64,000 nt of DNA from Roseobacter denitrificans OCh 114 (GTDB lineage: Bacteria; Pseudomonadota; Alphaproteobacteria; Rhodobacterales; Rhodobacteraceae). The position numbers and the translations under genes were made by a program. The notes below the pieces were generated by a model. It saw only the letters and a program-made list of their open reading frames with translations, was not told the DNA's origin and made no database searches. The DNA is taken from assembly GCF_000014045.1 (NCBI RefSeq), contig NC_008209.1, forward strand, positions 496,001-560,000, written 5' to 3'. Shown piece after piece: positions 27,515 to 36,375 of this stretch. How positions within the stretch are numbered: position 1 is the first letter of the stretch; the number at the start of each line of letters is the position of its first letter.

Positions 27515-27650
27515 AGATTGATGGTTGGTATCCTGACTTACAGCTTCGGGCCGCGCTGGCCGTTTTCGCTGCTTACAGTTGCGGGGGCAGTCCGGGTCTT
27601 GCACCCGGTTCCCAATTAAGGCCCGTTTTCAGGGGCCGCCATCCCCGCAA
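27515..27650 (-). promoter_or_regulatory. Cobalamin (B12) riboswitch
   Basis: On the minus strand the gap holds TTGGGAACCGGGTGCAAGAC, then GCCCCCGCAACTGTAAGC, and the B12 box AAGTCAGGATACCAACC. This order matches the AdoCbl riboswitch. A CCGGAATTTTCCGG hairpin follows before the ribosome site, which may be the expression platform. It should switch off the CbiM-like gene when B12 is abundant. Confidence 0.92.
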
Positions 27651-27928
27651 GCTTTACGCGATCGGACACGCAAGGCAAGCCTGTCTGCGACGATTGATGA
27701 TCCGGGTGCGATCGCGACGTAGCCTGTCGACGGGCAGCGCCGGTGTGGTTTGGCCGAAAATCGGCGGCCCTGCGCCCGGTTTTTGGCCAATTCTGTCCTG
27801 CGGTGACTGGCAAATCCCTGTTGTTTCTGATCAAGTCTTGCGGGATATGAATAATCGACGCAGTTGCAGGGGTGGATGCGATGCGTCAGACGACCAAAAA
27901 CCACCCGGGAAAAACAGGGGAAATCAAG

Positions 27929-29065
27929 ATGAAGGTGAAATCACTCATTCTGTCTGCGGCACTGGCTGCTTTGGCAGGCGGCGCATCGGCAGAAGGCGTC
28001 AAGGTCGGCATGATCACAACCCTTTCGGGGGGCGGTGCCGGGCTAGGTATCGACGTGCGCGACGGCTTCATGCTCGCGGTGAAACAGTCGGGCCGTGACG
28101 ACATCGAGGTCGTGATCGAAGACGATCAGCGCAAACCCGATATCGCCGTGCAACTGGCCGACAAGATGATCCAGTCCGAAAAGGTCGATGTGATGACGGG
28201 GATAATCTGGTCGAACCTCGCCATGGCCGTCGTTCCGGCGACTGTCGCACAGGGCAAGTTTTATCTGTCACCCAATGCGGGTCCATCCGCACTGGCGGGT
28301 AAGGGGTGCCATCCGAACTATTTCAACGTCGCGTGGCAAAACGATAACCTGCACGAGGCCGCTGGTGCCTATGCCACCTCTGCGGGCTATTCCAACAGCT
28401 TCATCCTCGCGCCAAACTATCCCGCCGGTCAGGATGCGCTGACGGGCTACAAGCGGACCTTTGGCGGCGAATTGGCCGGGGAGTTGTTCACCAAACTGGG
28501 TCAAACCGATTACGCTGCCGAGATTGCGCAGATCCGCGCGTCCGGGGCGGATTCCGTGTTCTTTTTCCTGCCCGGTGGCATGGGGATTTCATTCCTCAAG
28601 CAATATGCCGACAGTGGCATTGATATCCCGGTGGTTGGTCCTGCGTTTTCCTTTGATCAGGGCATCCTGCAGGCCGTCGGTGATGCAGCCCTTGGTGTGG
28701 TGAACACATCGCAGTGGAGCAAGGACATCGACAACCCGACCAATGCCGCCTTTGTCGAGACATTTCAGGCGGAATACGGGCGTTTGCCGTCACTCTATGC
28801 CAGTCAAGGGTTTGACACGGCAAACCTGCTGATCTCTGCGCTCGCAACGGCCAGCCCTGCGGATGCGGACGCCTTCCGCGCAGCACTCAAGGCGGCGGAT
28901 TTCGACAGCACACGCGGTGATTTTGCCTTTGGGCCCAACCATCACCCCATTCAGGATATCTATGCCCGCGAGGTCATCAAGGAAGGCGATGTCTTTACCA
29001 ACAAGATCATCGGCGTCGCCCTCGAAGACCACGCTGACGCCTATGCGGCTGAGTGCAAGATGTAA
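27929..29065 (+). CDS. Branched-chain-type ABC transporter periplasmic binding protein
   Basis: A 378-residue type I periplasmic binding protein with a signal peptide (MKVKSLILSAALAALAGGAS). Typical Leu/Ile/Val-binding-protein segments follow: KVGMITTLSGGGAGLGIDVR and AQIRASGADSVFFFLPGG. The family also carries urea, amides and aromatic acids, so the ligand is open. The start at 27929 has an AGGGGA ribosome site. It heads a five-gene importer operon and is divergent from the riboswitch-controlled CbiM-like gene. Confidence 0.88.
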   Translation: MKVKSLILSAALAALAGGASAEGVKVGMITTLSGGGAGLGIDVRDGFMLAVKQSGRDDIEVVIEDDQRKPDIAVQLADKMIQSEKVDVMTGIIWSNLAMAVVPATVAQGKFYLSPNAGPSALAGKGCHPNYFNVAWQNDNLHEAAGAYATSAGYSNSFILAPNYPAGQDALTGYKRTFGGELAGELFTKLGQTDYAAEIAQIRASGADSVFFFLPGGMGISFLKQYADSGIDIPVVGPAFSFDQGILQAVGDAALGVVNTSQWSKDIDNPTNAAFVETFQAEYGRLPSLYASQGFDTANLLISALATASPADADAFRAALKAADFDSTRGDFAFGPNHHPIQDIYAREVIKEGDVFTNKIIGVALEDHADAYAAECKM

Positions 29066-29116
29066 GCAACGCCTTGGTCCGGGTGTCTCTTGGCCCCCGG
29101 ACCGGTAAATAGAACC

Positions 29117-30037
29117 ATGTCCACAATTCTGATCATCGAACAGGTCCTGAACGGTCTGCAATTCGGCGTGATGCTGTTTTTGATGGCGGCTGGACTGACG
29201 CTGATCTTTGGCGTCATGGGGCTGATCAACCTTGCGCACGGATCGCTCTATATGATCGGGGCTTTTGCGGCGGCGGCTGTGGCTGGACTAACGGGGTCGT
29301 TCCTGCTTGCACTGTTCGCTGCGATGGCCGCTGCGGCGATGGCGGGCGTCTTGATCGAAACCGTTGTCATCCGCAGGCTTTACGCCACGGATCACCTTGA
29401 TCAGGTGCTGGCCACCTTTGCGCTGATCCTGATCTTTTCAGAAGGAACGCGGTGGGTCTTTGGTTCTTTCCCGCTGTTTCTGGACATCCCTGATGCCGTA
29501 TCGGGGCCTGTGTCCCTGCCAGGTGGCATTCAATATCCGCTGTACAGGCTCGTTCTGATTGCCGTGGGGCTTGCCGTGGGGCTGGGGCTTGCGTTGCTCA
29601 TCAACCGCACGCGCAACGGTGTTCAGATAAGGGCAGGGGAAAACGACCGCGAGATGATCGCGGCCCTCGGGGTGGATATCTCGCGCCTTTATACGCTGGT
29701 GTTTGCACTTGGCGCGGCGTTGGCCGGGCTGGCGGGCGCGCTGGTCGGGGCGATCCAATCCGTGCAGGTTGGCATGGGCGAACCCGTGCTTATCCTCGCC
29801 TTTGTGGTCATCGTGATCGGGGGTATCGGCTCCATCAAGGGGGCATTTGTCGGCGCGTTGCTGGTGGGCCTGACGGATACGCTGGGCGGTATTTTCCTGC
29901 CGGAACTGTTCAAGCTCTTTACCGATGCGGCCACCGCCACGTCGGCGGGCTCGGCGCTGGCCTCCATGGCGATATACATCCTGATGGGGGCGGTGCTGAT
30001 CTGGCGGCCTACCGGTCTTTACGGGGCGCGCGCGTGA
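29117..30037 (+). CDS. Branched-chain-type ABC permease (LivH family)
   Basis: A 306-residue inner-membrane permease with about eight membrane segments. LivH features include LIFGVMGLINLAHGSLYMIG near residue 37 and the ATPase-contact loop around ENDREMIAALGVDISRLYTL. The ribosome site is weak. It is the second gene of the importer operon and overlaps the LivM start (TGATG). Confidence 0.9.
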   Translation: MSTILIIEQVLNGLQFGVMLFLMAAGLTLIFGVMGLINLAHGSLYMIGAFAAAAVAGLTGSFLLALFAAMAAAAMAGVLIETVVIRRLYATDHLDQVLATFALILIFSEGTRWVFGSFPLFLDIPDAVSGPVSLPGGIQYPLYRLVLIAVGLAVGLGLALLINRTRNGVQIRAGENDREMIAALGVDISRLYTLVFALGAALAGLAGALVGAIQSVQVGMGEPVLILAFVVIVIGGIGSIKGAFVGALLVGLTDTLGGIFLPELFKLFTDAATATSAGSALASMAIYILMGAVLIWRPTGLYGARA

Positions 30038-31017
30038 TGTCGGAACGGATGGTCAATAGCGTCGTGCTGATCGGCCTGTGCGCCGTGCCGATCTGGGCGC
30101 TGCTGGTGGATGAACCCTTCACGATCACGCTGGCCACGCGCGCGGTGATCTTCGCGCTGGCGGCGGTTGGTCTGAACATCGCACTGGGCTGGGGTGGTCT
30201 GGTCAGCCTCGGGCACGCGGTGTTCTTTGGTCTCGGGGGCTATGCGATGGGTATCCTTGCCCATCATGCGCAGACATTCACCCCCGTGATGGAATGGCCG
30301 TTCCTGATTGAGGGAACGAAATCCATGCCCGTGATCTGGCTGGTGGCGATGATCAGCGCAGGTGTCGCGGCCCTCGTGATCGGGCTTTTGTCGCTGCGCA
30401 CGGCGGGTGTCTATTTCATCATGATCACCCTCGCCTTTGGGCAGATGTTCTACTATTTCGCTATTTCCTGGGCGGAATACGGCGGCGAGGATGGGCTGTC
30501 CATCTACGTCAGGAACGATTTTCCGGGGCTGAACACATTGGTGCCCATCCACTTTTTCGCCCTGTGTTTCGTGATCCTGTGCATTGTGCTTTTTATCAAC
30601 GCGCGGCTGATCAAATCACCCTTTGGGCTTGCGCTGAACGCCGCGCGTCAGGTGCCGACCCGGGTTGAGACCGTGGGGATGGACCCTGTACGCCTCAAGC
30701 TGGTCGCCTTTGTGATTTCCGGCGTGATCACGGGTCTGGCGGGCGCGCTTTTTGCCGACCTCAACCGCTTTGTCAGCCCGACGATGTTCAGTTGGCAGAT
30801 GTCCGGTGAGATCATGATTTTTGTCATTCTGGGCGGCGTTGCCCGGCTTTTTGGCCCGGTGGTGGGGGCCGTCCTTTTCGTTGTTCTGGAACATTTCCTT
30901 GGGGGTCTGAGCAACTACTGGCACATCTATCTCGGGCTGCTGTTGCTGATCATCGTCTTGTTCGCCCGTGGTGGGATCATCGGTTTGTTGTGCGGGCGGG
31001 GGCGGCTGCATGACTAA
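30037..31017 (+). CDS. Branched-chain-type ABC permease (LivM family)
   Basis: A 326-residue inner-membrane permease. The LivM hallmark ALAAVGLNIALGWGGLVSLG lies near residue 43. It forms the heterodimeric channel with the LivH product. It overlaps the upstream stop by one base and the downstream ATPase start by eight bases, so the operon is tightly coupled. Confidence 0.9.
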   Translation: MSERMVNSVVLIGLCAVPIWALLVDEPFTITLATRAVIFALAAVGLNIALGWGGLVSLGHAVFFGLGGYAMGILAHHAQTFTPVMEWPFLIEGTKSMPVIWLVAMISAGVAALVIGLLSLRTAGVYFIMITLAFGQMFYYFAISWAEYGGEDGLSIYVRNDFPGLNTLVPIHFFALCFVILCIVLFINARLIKSPFGLALNAARQVPTRVETVGMDPVRLKLVAFVISGVITGLAGALFADLNRFVSPTMFSWQMSGEIMIFVILGGVARLFGPVVGAVLFVVLEHFLGGLSNYWHIYLGLLLLIIVLFARGGIIGLLCGRGRLHD

Positions 31018-31759
31018 CCCTGTGCTTGCCACCCATAACCTCAGCAAGAGTTTCGGCGCCTTGACCGCGACCGACGATGTCACGCTTGATCTGCGCGCGG
31101 GTGAAATCCATGCGGTGATCGGGCCAAATGGCGCGGGGAAATCCACGTTGATTGCGCAGATCTGCGGTGGGCTGACGCCTGATCGCGGGCGCATCGAATT
31201 TTTGGGTCGAGACGTGACGCAGGAACCGACGCGGCTGCGCGCGCGGGCAGGGCTCGGGCGCACGTTTCAGATCTCCGCACTGGCGATGGAAGACAGCGTG
31301 TTGCAAAACGTCATGCTGGGCGCATTGGGGGCGATGGGTCGGCCATGGCAATTCCTGCGACCTGCCCTGCGGGATAATGCGCTGCGCGACAGGGCCGAGG
31401 CGGCCTTGGCGCGTGTCGGCCTGACGGATGCCCGCGCCAAACGCACTGCGGAACTCAGTCACGGGCAGCGCCGCCAATTGGAAGTCGCCGTCGCGCTGAG
31501 TCTGCAGCCCAAAGCCTTCGTGATGGATGAACCCATGGCGGGGCTGGGGTCGGAAGGGTCCAGGCAGTTGACCGGCTTTCTGGACAGTCTGCGCGCGGAT
31601 GCGCCCATTCTACTGGTCGAGCATGACATGGATGCGGTTTTTGCGCTGGCCGACCGGATCAGCGTTCTGGTCTATGGCAAGGTGATCGAGACCGGGACCG
31701 TGGCAGAGATTCGCGCCAGCAAAGCTGTACGCGACGCGTATTTGGGCGGTGAGGCATGA
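31010..31759 (+). CDS. Branched-chain-type ABC ATPase (LivG family)
   Basis: A 249-residue ATPase. Walker A is VIGPNGAGKSTLI, the signature is ELSHGQRRQLEVAVAL and Walker B is AFVMDEPMAGLG. The signature begins LSHGQ rather than LSGGQ, which is common in LivG. It starts at ATG 31010, eight bases inside the end of livM, and energises the importer together with the LivF product. Confidence 0.92.
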   Translation: MTNPVLATHNLSKSFGALTATDDVTLDLRAGEIHAVIGPNGAGKSTLIAQICGGLTPDRGRIEFLGRDVTQEPTRLRARAGLGRTFQISALAMEDSVLQNVMLGALGAMGRPWQFLRPALRDNALRDRAEAALARVGLTDARAKRTAELSHGQRRQLEVAVALSLQPKAFVMDEPMAGLGSEGSRQLTGFLDSLRADAPILLVEHDMDAVFALADRISVLVYGKVIETGTVAEIRASKAVRDAYLGGEA

Positions 31760-32442
31760 CGCTTTTGACGCTGCGCAATGTCGAGGCATCTTACGGGGTC
31801 AGCCCCGCGCTTTTCGGTGTCGATCTGAGTTTGCAGCCGGGCGAGGTGATGGCGCTGATGGGGCGCAACGGGATGGGCAAAAGCACCACCGTCAAGGCGA
31901 TTTGCAGGATGGTGCCGACACGCGGCACGTTGCAGTTCGACGGGCATGATCTGTCGCGCCTGCCCAGCCATCGCGCCGCGCGGCTGGGCATCGGTCTGGT
32001 GCCTGAGGGGCGGCGCTGTTTTTCGTCCCTGACGGTGTCGCAAAACCTGTCTGCCGCCGCACGCCCCGGTCACTGGACATTCGAGACGGTAACGAAACTC
32101 TTCCCCCGTCTCGCCGAACGCAGGGATCAGAAAGCCGCAACGCTGTCGGGGGGCGAGCAACAGATGGTGGCGATCGCGCGCGCCCTGATGACAAACCCCC
32201 GGCTGCTTATTCTGGATGAGGCAACCGAAGGCTTGGCCCCTCTTGTGCGGCAAGAGATCTGGGCGGCCCTCACGGAACTGAAACGCTCCACGGGCATGTC
32301 GATTATACTGATCGACAAGTCGCTTGGTGAACTGTCACGCATTTGCGAACGCGCAACCATATTGGAACGCGGCACGACCGTCTGGTCCGGTGCCATGAGC
32401 GACGTCACGCCGGAGATCAGCACGCGGTATATCGGCGTCTGA
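31756..32442 (+). CDS. Branched-chain-type ABC ATPase (LivF family)
   Basis: A 228-residue ATPase. Walker A is LMGRNGMGKSTTVK, the signature is TLSGGEQQMVAIARALMTNP and Walker B is RLLILDEATEGLAP, all typical of LivF. The ATG overlaps the LivG stop by four bases. It is the last gene of the importer operon and converges with the VOC-family gene. Confidence 0.92.
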   Translation: MTLLTLRNVEASYGVSPALFGVDLSLQPGEVMALMGRNGMGKSTTVKAICRMVPTRGTLQFDGHDLSRLPSHRAARLGIGLVPEGRRCFSSLTVSQNLSAAARPGHWTFETVTKLFPRLAERRDQKAATLSGGEQQMVAIARALMTNPRLLILDEATEGLAPLVRQEIWAALTELKRSTGMSIILIDKSLGELSRICERATILERGTTVWSGAMSDVTPEISTRYIGV

Positions 32443-32532
32443 TTTTCCCGGGTGCCACATTTAGCTGGCTGCGCAGTTCGGCGTTATCGGCCTCGTCGAT
32501 CCCATGGCCCTGACCTGTAACTGGTTGCGTGA

Positions 32533-33450
32533 TCAGGCCACAAGCGGCGGCAAGACCTGCTCGATCCGGTCGCGCGCGCTTTCGTATTGTGCGGGCAGTT
32601 GCAGCGACCGACCCAGATGCGCGAGGTCCTCATCCCGGGTGAATCCGGGTGGGTCCGTTGCGATTTCAAAGAGGACACCGCCGGGTTCGCGAAAGTAGAT
32701 CGCATTGAAATACTGCCGGTCGATCACGGGTGTGACGTCCATGCCCGCGCTCAGCAAGCGTTCGCGCCAATCCAGTTGATCCTCGTCATCCAGCGCGCGA
32801 AAGGCCACGTGATGGATGCTGCCCGCACCCTGACGCCCGATGGAAGGCACGTCCGCGCGCATCAGATCAACAATACGGCCACGCGCGTCGCCGGGCAGTT
32901 GCAAACGCAGACGCTCCTCGCCGTTCCCGGTTTTATGCGCGACCTCGTCATACCCCATGACGTCCGTCAGCAAGCGTTGTGTCGGTTCCAGATCATTCAG
33001 TTGCAAAGTCACCGAATGAAAGCCGTCCAGCGTGGGGCCGTCATCGCCGTCCACCTCAATCAGTTCGACCTTGGCCCCGTCCGGGTCCGTGATCCTGATG
33101 ACGCGGCTGCCAAACCGTTCTGTCGGGCCGTCGAAATCCAGCGTCTCAAGCGCCAGACGTTCCATCCAGGTATCAAAGCCACCGCGACCCACAGCGTACG
33201 CATAGGCAGATGCCATACCGGGACCGGCACGCCCGGGACCGGCGTTTACAAAGGGGAAGAACGTCAGGATCGTGCCGGGATCAGCTGTTTCGTTGCCGTA
33301 GTACAAATGATACGTGCCCGGATCGTCAAAATTGACGGTCTTTTTCACCAGACGCTGCTGCATGACCTTGGTGAAAAAATCTGCATTCGCCTGCGGGGGG
33401 CCGCTGATTGCAGTGATGTGATGCAGGCCGTTCATGCGTTTCTTATCCAT
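32533..33450 (-). CDS. VOC-family protein (glyoxalase/ring-cleaving dioxygenase-like, MhqO type)
   Basis: A 305-residue protein with two vicinal-oxygen-chelate domains. Metal-ligand-type residues are in NGLHHITAISG, GSIHHVAFRAL and PGGVLFEIATDPPG. Relatives are usually labelled ring-cleaving dioxygenase and some give quinone resistance. The start at 33450 follows AGGGGA; the frame stays open further upstream without domain content. It is divergent from fadD. The true substrate is not known. Confidence 0.83.
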   Translation of the reverse strand: MDKKRMNGLHHITAISGPPQANADFFTKVMQQRLVKKTVNFDDPGTYHLYYGNETADPGTILTFFPFVNAGPGRAGPGMASAYAYAVGRGGFDTWMERLALETLDFDGPTERFGSRVIRITDPDGAKVELIEVDGDDGPTLDGFHSVTLQLNDLEPTQRLLTDVMGYDEVAHKTGNGEERLRLQLPGDARGRIVDLMRADVPSIGRQGAGSIHHVAFRALDDEDQLDWRERLLSAGMDVTPVIDRQYFNAIYFREPGGVLFEIATDPPGFTRDEDLAHLGRSLQLPAQYESARDRIEQVLPPLVA

Positions 33451-33665
33451 GTCAGTCCCCTGAATGTGTTTGCGTTGGTATTCAAATAGCGTCTTACGAT
33501 GTGCAAATAAGCGCGAAATACGCATATCATGTGTTTGCTTTTGCACAAACGCACGAAAGCCATGGTAAAGCCCGTCAAACTGCGGATTGGCCGTAGGGTC
33601 GTATTCGACAAGGGGCCGTCCTGCGGGTACGTCCTGTTCAAGGATTTCTTGGGGAGGAGGATTCG

Positions 33666-35387
33666 ATGACTGCGCAGGAGCGGCCATGGACGGCATTTTA
33701 TGGTGTGGGCGTGCGTCCGGACCTGCCCGAGGCATCTTACCGAACCATTGGCGATCTGGTGCATTCCGTCGCCAATACCTATGGCAAGGCCCCGGCCTTC
33801 ACCGCCTGCATGCCCAATGGCATGAATGGAACGCTGACGTTTGAGCAGGTGGACCAGATGTCCGATGCCTTTGCGGTGTACCTGCGCGAGGTTGCCGGGT
33901 TGCAGCAGGGCGATCGCGTCGCGTTGCAGATGCCCAATTGCCTCAGCTTTCCAATCGCTGCCTTTGGGATTCTCAAAGCTGGGTGCGTTCTGGTCAATGT
34001 GAACCCGCTGTACACAGCGGACGAGATGGCAAAACAATTCGTGGACGCAGAACCCCACGCCCTGATCATCGTGGACATGTTCGCCGACAAAATCCCGCAA
34101 GCGACGCGCGGTCATCCGATCCCGAATATCATTGTCACGCGTGTCGCGGAGTTTTTGCCGACCCTGCCAAAGTGGATCATCGGGCTGGTGCAAAAGCACT
34201 GGGACAAATCGGTGAAAGCCATTGAGGTGCCGCATATCCGCCTGCCTGATGCGATTGCGGCGGGTCGGGTGCATATGCAGTCCGAAAAGATCGAGGTTTA
34301 TGCCTATCGGCGCAATGTGCAGCCTGATGACATCGCCTGCCTGCAATACACCGGTGGCACAACCGGCGTGGCAAAGGGCGCGATGCTGACCCATGCAAAT
34401 CTGATCATGAACATGGAACAGGTGATGGAGCTGATCTCCGGCGTGGAGAAGGGCAAAGAGGTCGCCCTGACAGCCCTGCCGATGTATCATATCTTTGCCT
34501 TCACGGTGAATTTGCTCGGGTTCTACTGGCTGGGCGCGCGCAACATCCTGATCCCGAACCCGCGTCCTCTGGTCAGCCTGAAACGCGCGATGGAGAATTA
34601 CAAGATCACGTGGATGAGCGGTGTGAACACCCTGTTCAACGGCTTGACGAATGAGGTCTGGTTCACGGACAGCCCGCCCAAACATCTGAAATTCGCCTCT
34701 GCTGGCGGTATGGCGCTGCAAACGGCGGTTGAAGAACGCTGGCAGGAGATTACCGGAAAACCAGTGGTTCAGGGCTATGGCCTGACCGAAACATCACCCG
34801 CGCTGACCTTCGAACCTTTGGGTAAAAAGCGCAGTGGCACCATCGGCGTGCCTGTGCCGTCCACCTTGGTGGCCTGTCTGGATGAGTATGGCCACGAGGT
34901 CCCCGTCGGCCAATCCGGAGAGATTGCAGCAAAGGGGCCGCAGATCATGGCCGGCTATTGGAACAAGCCCGAAGAAACCGCGGCGGTGATGAAAGACGGC
35001 TGGTTCCTGACCGGCGACATCGGCGTCATGGATGCGGATGGCTATTTCACCATCGTAGACCGCAAAAAGGACATGGTGGTGGTGTCCGGTTTCAACGTCT
35101 ACCCCAATGAGATCGAGGAATGCCTCGCAACCCACCCTGCGATTGTCGAGGCGGCGGTGATCGGTGTGCCAGATGACGCAACCGGGGAGGCGGTCAAAGC
35201 CTTTGTCGTCAAACGCGACCCAAGCCTGTCGGAGGCGGAGGTGCGTGCCCATTGCAAGGCGCATCTGACCGCCTATAAAATCCCCAAACGTGTTGAGTTC
35301 CGCGATGAGCTGCCGAAATCCAACGTCGGGAAAATCCTCAGAAAAGACCTGCGCGCAAGCGAAATCGCGCATCAGGCGCAGGAGTAA
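33666..35387 (+). CDS. fadD: Long-chain acyl-CoA synthetase
   Basis: A 573-residue AMP-forming ligase. The adenylate motif is LQYTGGTTGVAKGAMLTHAN, the second motif is QGYGLTETSPALTFEP, the hinge is DRKKDMVVVSGFNVYPNEIE, and the C-terminal catalytic lysine is in LPKSNVGKILRKDLR. It activates fatty acids to acyl-CoA at the inner face of the membrane. A strong GGAGGAGGA ribosome site precedes the ATG. A BASS-family transporter gene follows after five bases, suggesting coupled uptake and activation of an acid. Confidence 0.9.
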   Translation: MTAQERPWTAFYGVGVRPDLPEASYRTIGDLVHSVANTYGKAPAFTACMPNGMNGTLTFEQVDQMSDAFAVYLREVAGLQQGDRVALQMPNCLSFPIAAFGILKAGCVLVNVNPLYTADEMAKQFVDAEPHALIIVDMFADKIPQATRGHPIPNIIVTRVAEFLPTLPKWIIGLVQKHWDKSVKAIEVPHIRLPDAIAAGRVHMQSEKIEVYAYRRNVQPDDIACLQYTGGTTGVAKGAMLTHANLIMNMEQVMELISGVEKGKEVALTALPMYHIFAFTVNLLGFYWLGARNILIPNPRPLVSLKRAMENYKITWMSGVNTLFNGLTNEVWFTDSPPKHLKFASAGGMALQTAVEERWQEITGKPVVQGYGLTETSPALTFEPLGKKRSGTIGVPVPSTLVACLDEYGHEVPVGQSGEIAAKGPQIMAGYWNKPEETAAVMKDGWFLTGDIGVMDADGYFTIVDRKKDMVVVSGFNVYPNEIEECLATHPAIVEAAVIGVPDDATGEAVKAFVVKRDPSLSEAEVRAHCKAHLTAYKIPKRVEFRDELPKSNVGKILRKDLRASEIAHQAQE

Positions 35388-35392
35388 CAGAC

Positions 35393-36274
35393 ATGGTCGG
35401 AGCATTTGAACAGGCGATCCTCGCGTTGATGATTTTCGTGATCATGCTGGGGATGGGGGCCTCGCTGACGCCGCGCGATTTTTATCTGGCCTTGCGGCGA
35501 CCCTACGGCCTCGCCATCGGCGTGGTCGCGCAATATGGGTTCATGCCCCTGATCGGCTTTTTGCTGGCGACCCTGCTGAATGTCCCGCCCGCTATTGCGA
35601 TTGGCATTCTGATCATGTCCTGCATGCCGGGGGGGACGACCTCGAACATCTTTACCTATTTTTCCAAAGGCAATCTGGCGCTGTCCGTGTTGATGACGGT
35701 GACGTCGACCGTGACAGGCGTGATCATGATCCCGATTGTTTTGCTGGTTTACGCAACCGCGCTTGAACTTGAGATACCGCGCGAAAACATCATCGCCACT
35801 TTGGTCCTGCTGCTCGTTCCCGTGGCGATCGGCATGGTGCTGCGCAAGATCAGCGCGAATGTCGGCGCTGTGACGGAGTTTTTCGGCTCTGCTCTGGCGC
35901 TGTTCTTTATTCTGTTCCTCATCGTCAGCTGGATACCGCGCAACTGGCAATTCCTGCTGGAAACCAGCGCGGCGACCTATTTCGCATCCATCGCATTGGG
36001 CGTTTTCGGGATCACCATCGGGTACATCTTTGCCCGCGCGCTGCGTCTGCACCCCAGAAATGCGCGCACGGTCGCCTTGGAAACGGGAATTCAGAACGGA
36101 CCCTTGGCGATTGCGATTATCGTTTTTACCTTTTCGGGGGCCGAACAACAGGCCGTCACTGCGGTGCCCGTGCTCTATTCGCTGTTTATCGTGATTGTCG
36201 CCACATTGGTCACGCTGGTCTTCCGGCGCGCCAATACAGCCGCGGAGCAAAAGATGCCGGACAGTCTGATTTAG
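35393..36274 (+). CDS. Bile acid:sodium symporter (BASS) family transporter
   Basis: A 293-residue protein with about nine to ten membrane segments. The BASS signature CMPGGTTSNIFTYFSKGNLA lies near residues 80-99, and ALETGIQNGPLAIAIIVFTF is the second conserved core. The family moves organic anions (bile acids, pyruvate, pantoate and others) with sodium. An AGGAG ribosome site overlaps the end of fadD. Cargo is unknown. Its stop codon overlaps repeat copy B. Confidence 0.88.
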   Translation: MVGAFEQAILALMIFVIMLGMGASLTPRDFYLALRRPYGLAIGVVAQYGFMPLIGFLLATLLNVPPAIAIGILIMSCMPGGTTSNIFTYFSKGNLALSVLMTVTSTVTGVIMIPIVLLVYATALELEIPRENIIATLVLLLVPVAIGMVLRKISANVGAVTEFFGSALALFFILFLIVSWIPRNWQFLLETSAATYFASIALGVFGITIGYIFARALRLHPRNARTVALETGIQNGPLAIAIIVFTFSGAEQQAVTAVPVLYSLFIVIVATLVTLVFRRANTAAEQKMPDSLI

Positions 36275-36375
36275 AGCGTCTGGCGAAACACGTGAAACAT
36301 CAAATATCGGGTAACGCCTTGAATCCTTTGATATAGGGCAGCGTTACGTGATCGAGGTGTTCCGCATGACGCTTT
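36274..36375. repeat. Dispersed ~100-bp imperfect palindrome, copy B
   Basis: Left end GAGCGTCTGGCGAAACA, right end TCCGCATGACGCTT. Internal arms include GGGTAACGCC and GCGTTACGTG. It fills the gap between the convergent BASS transporter and dxs stop codons completely. Confidence 0.75.
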
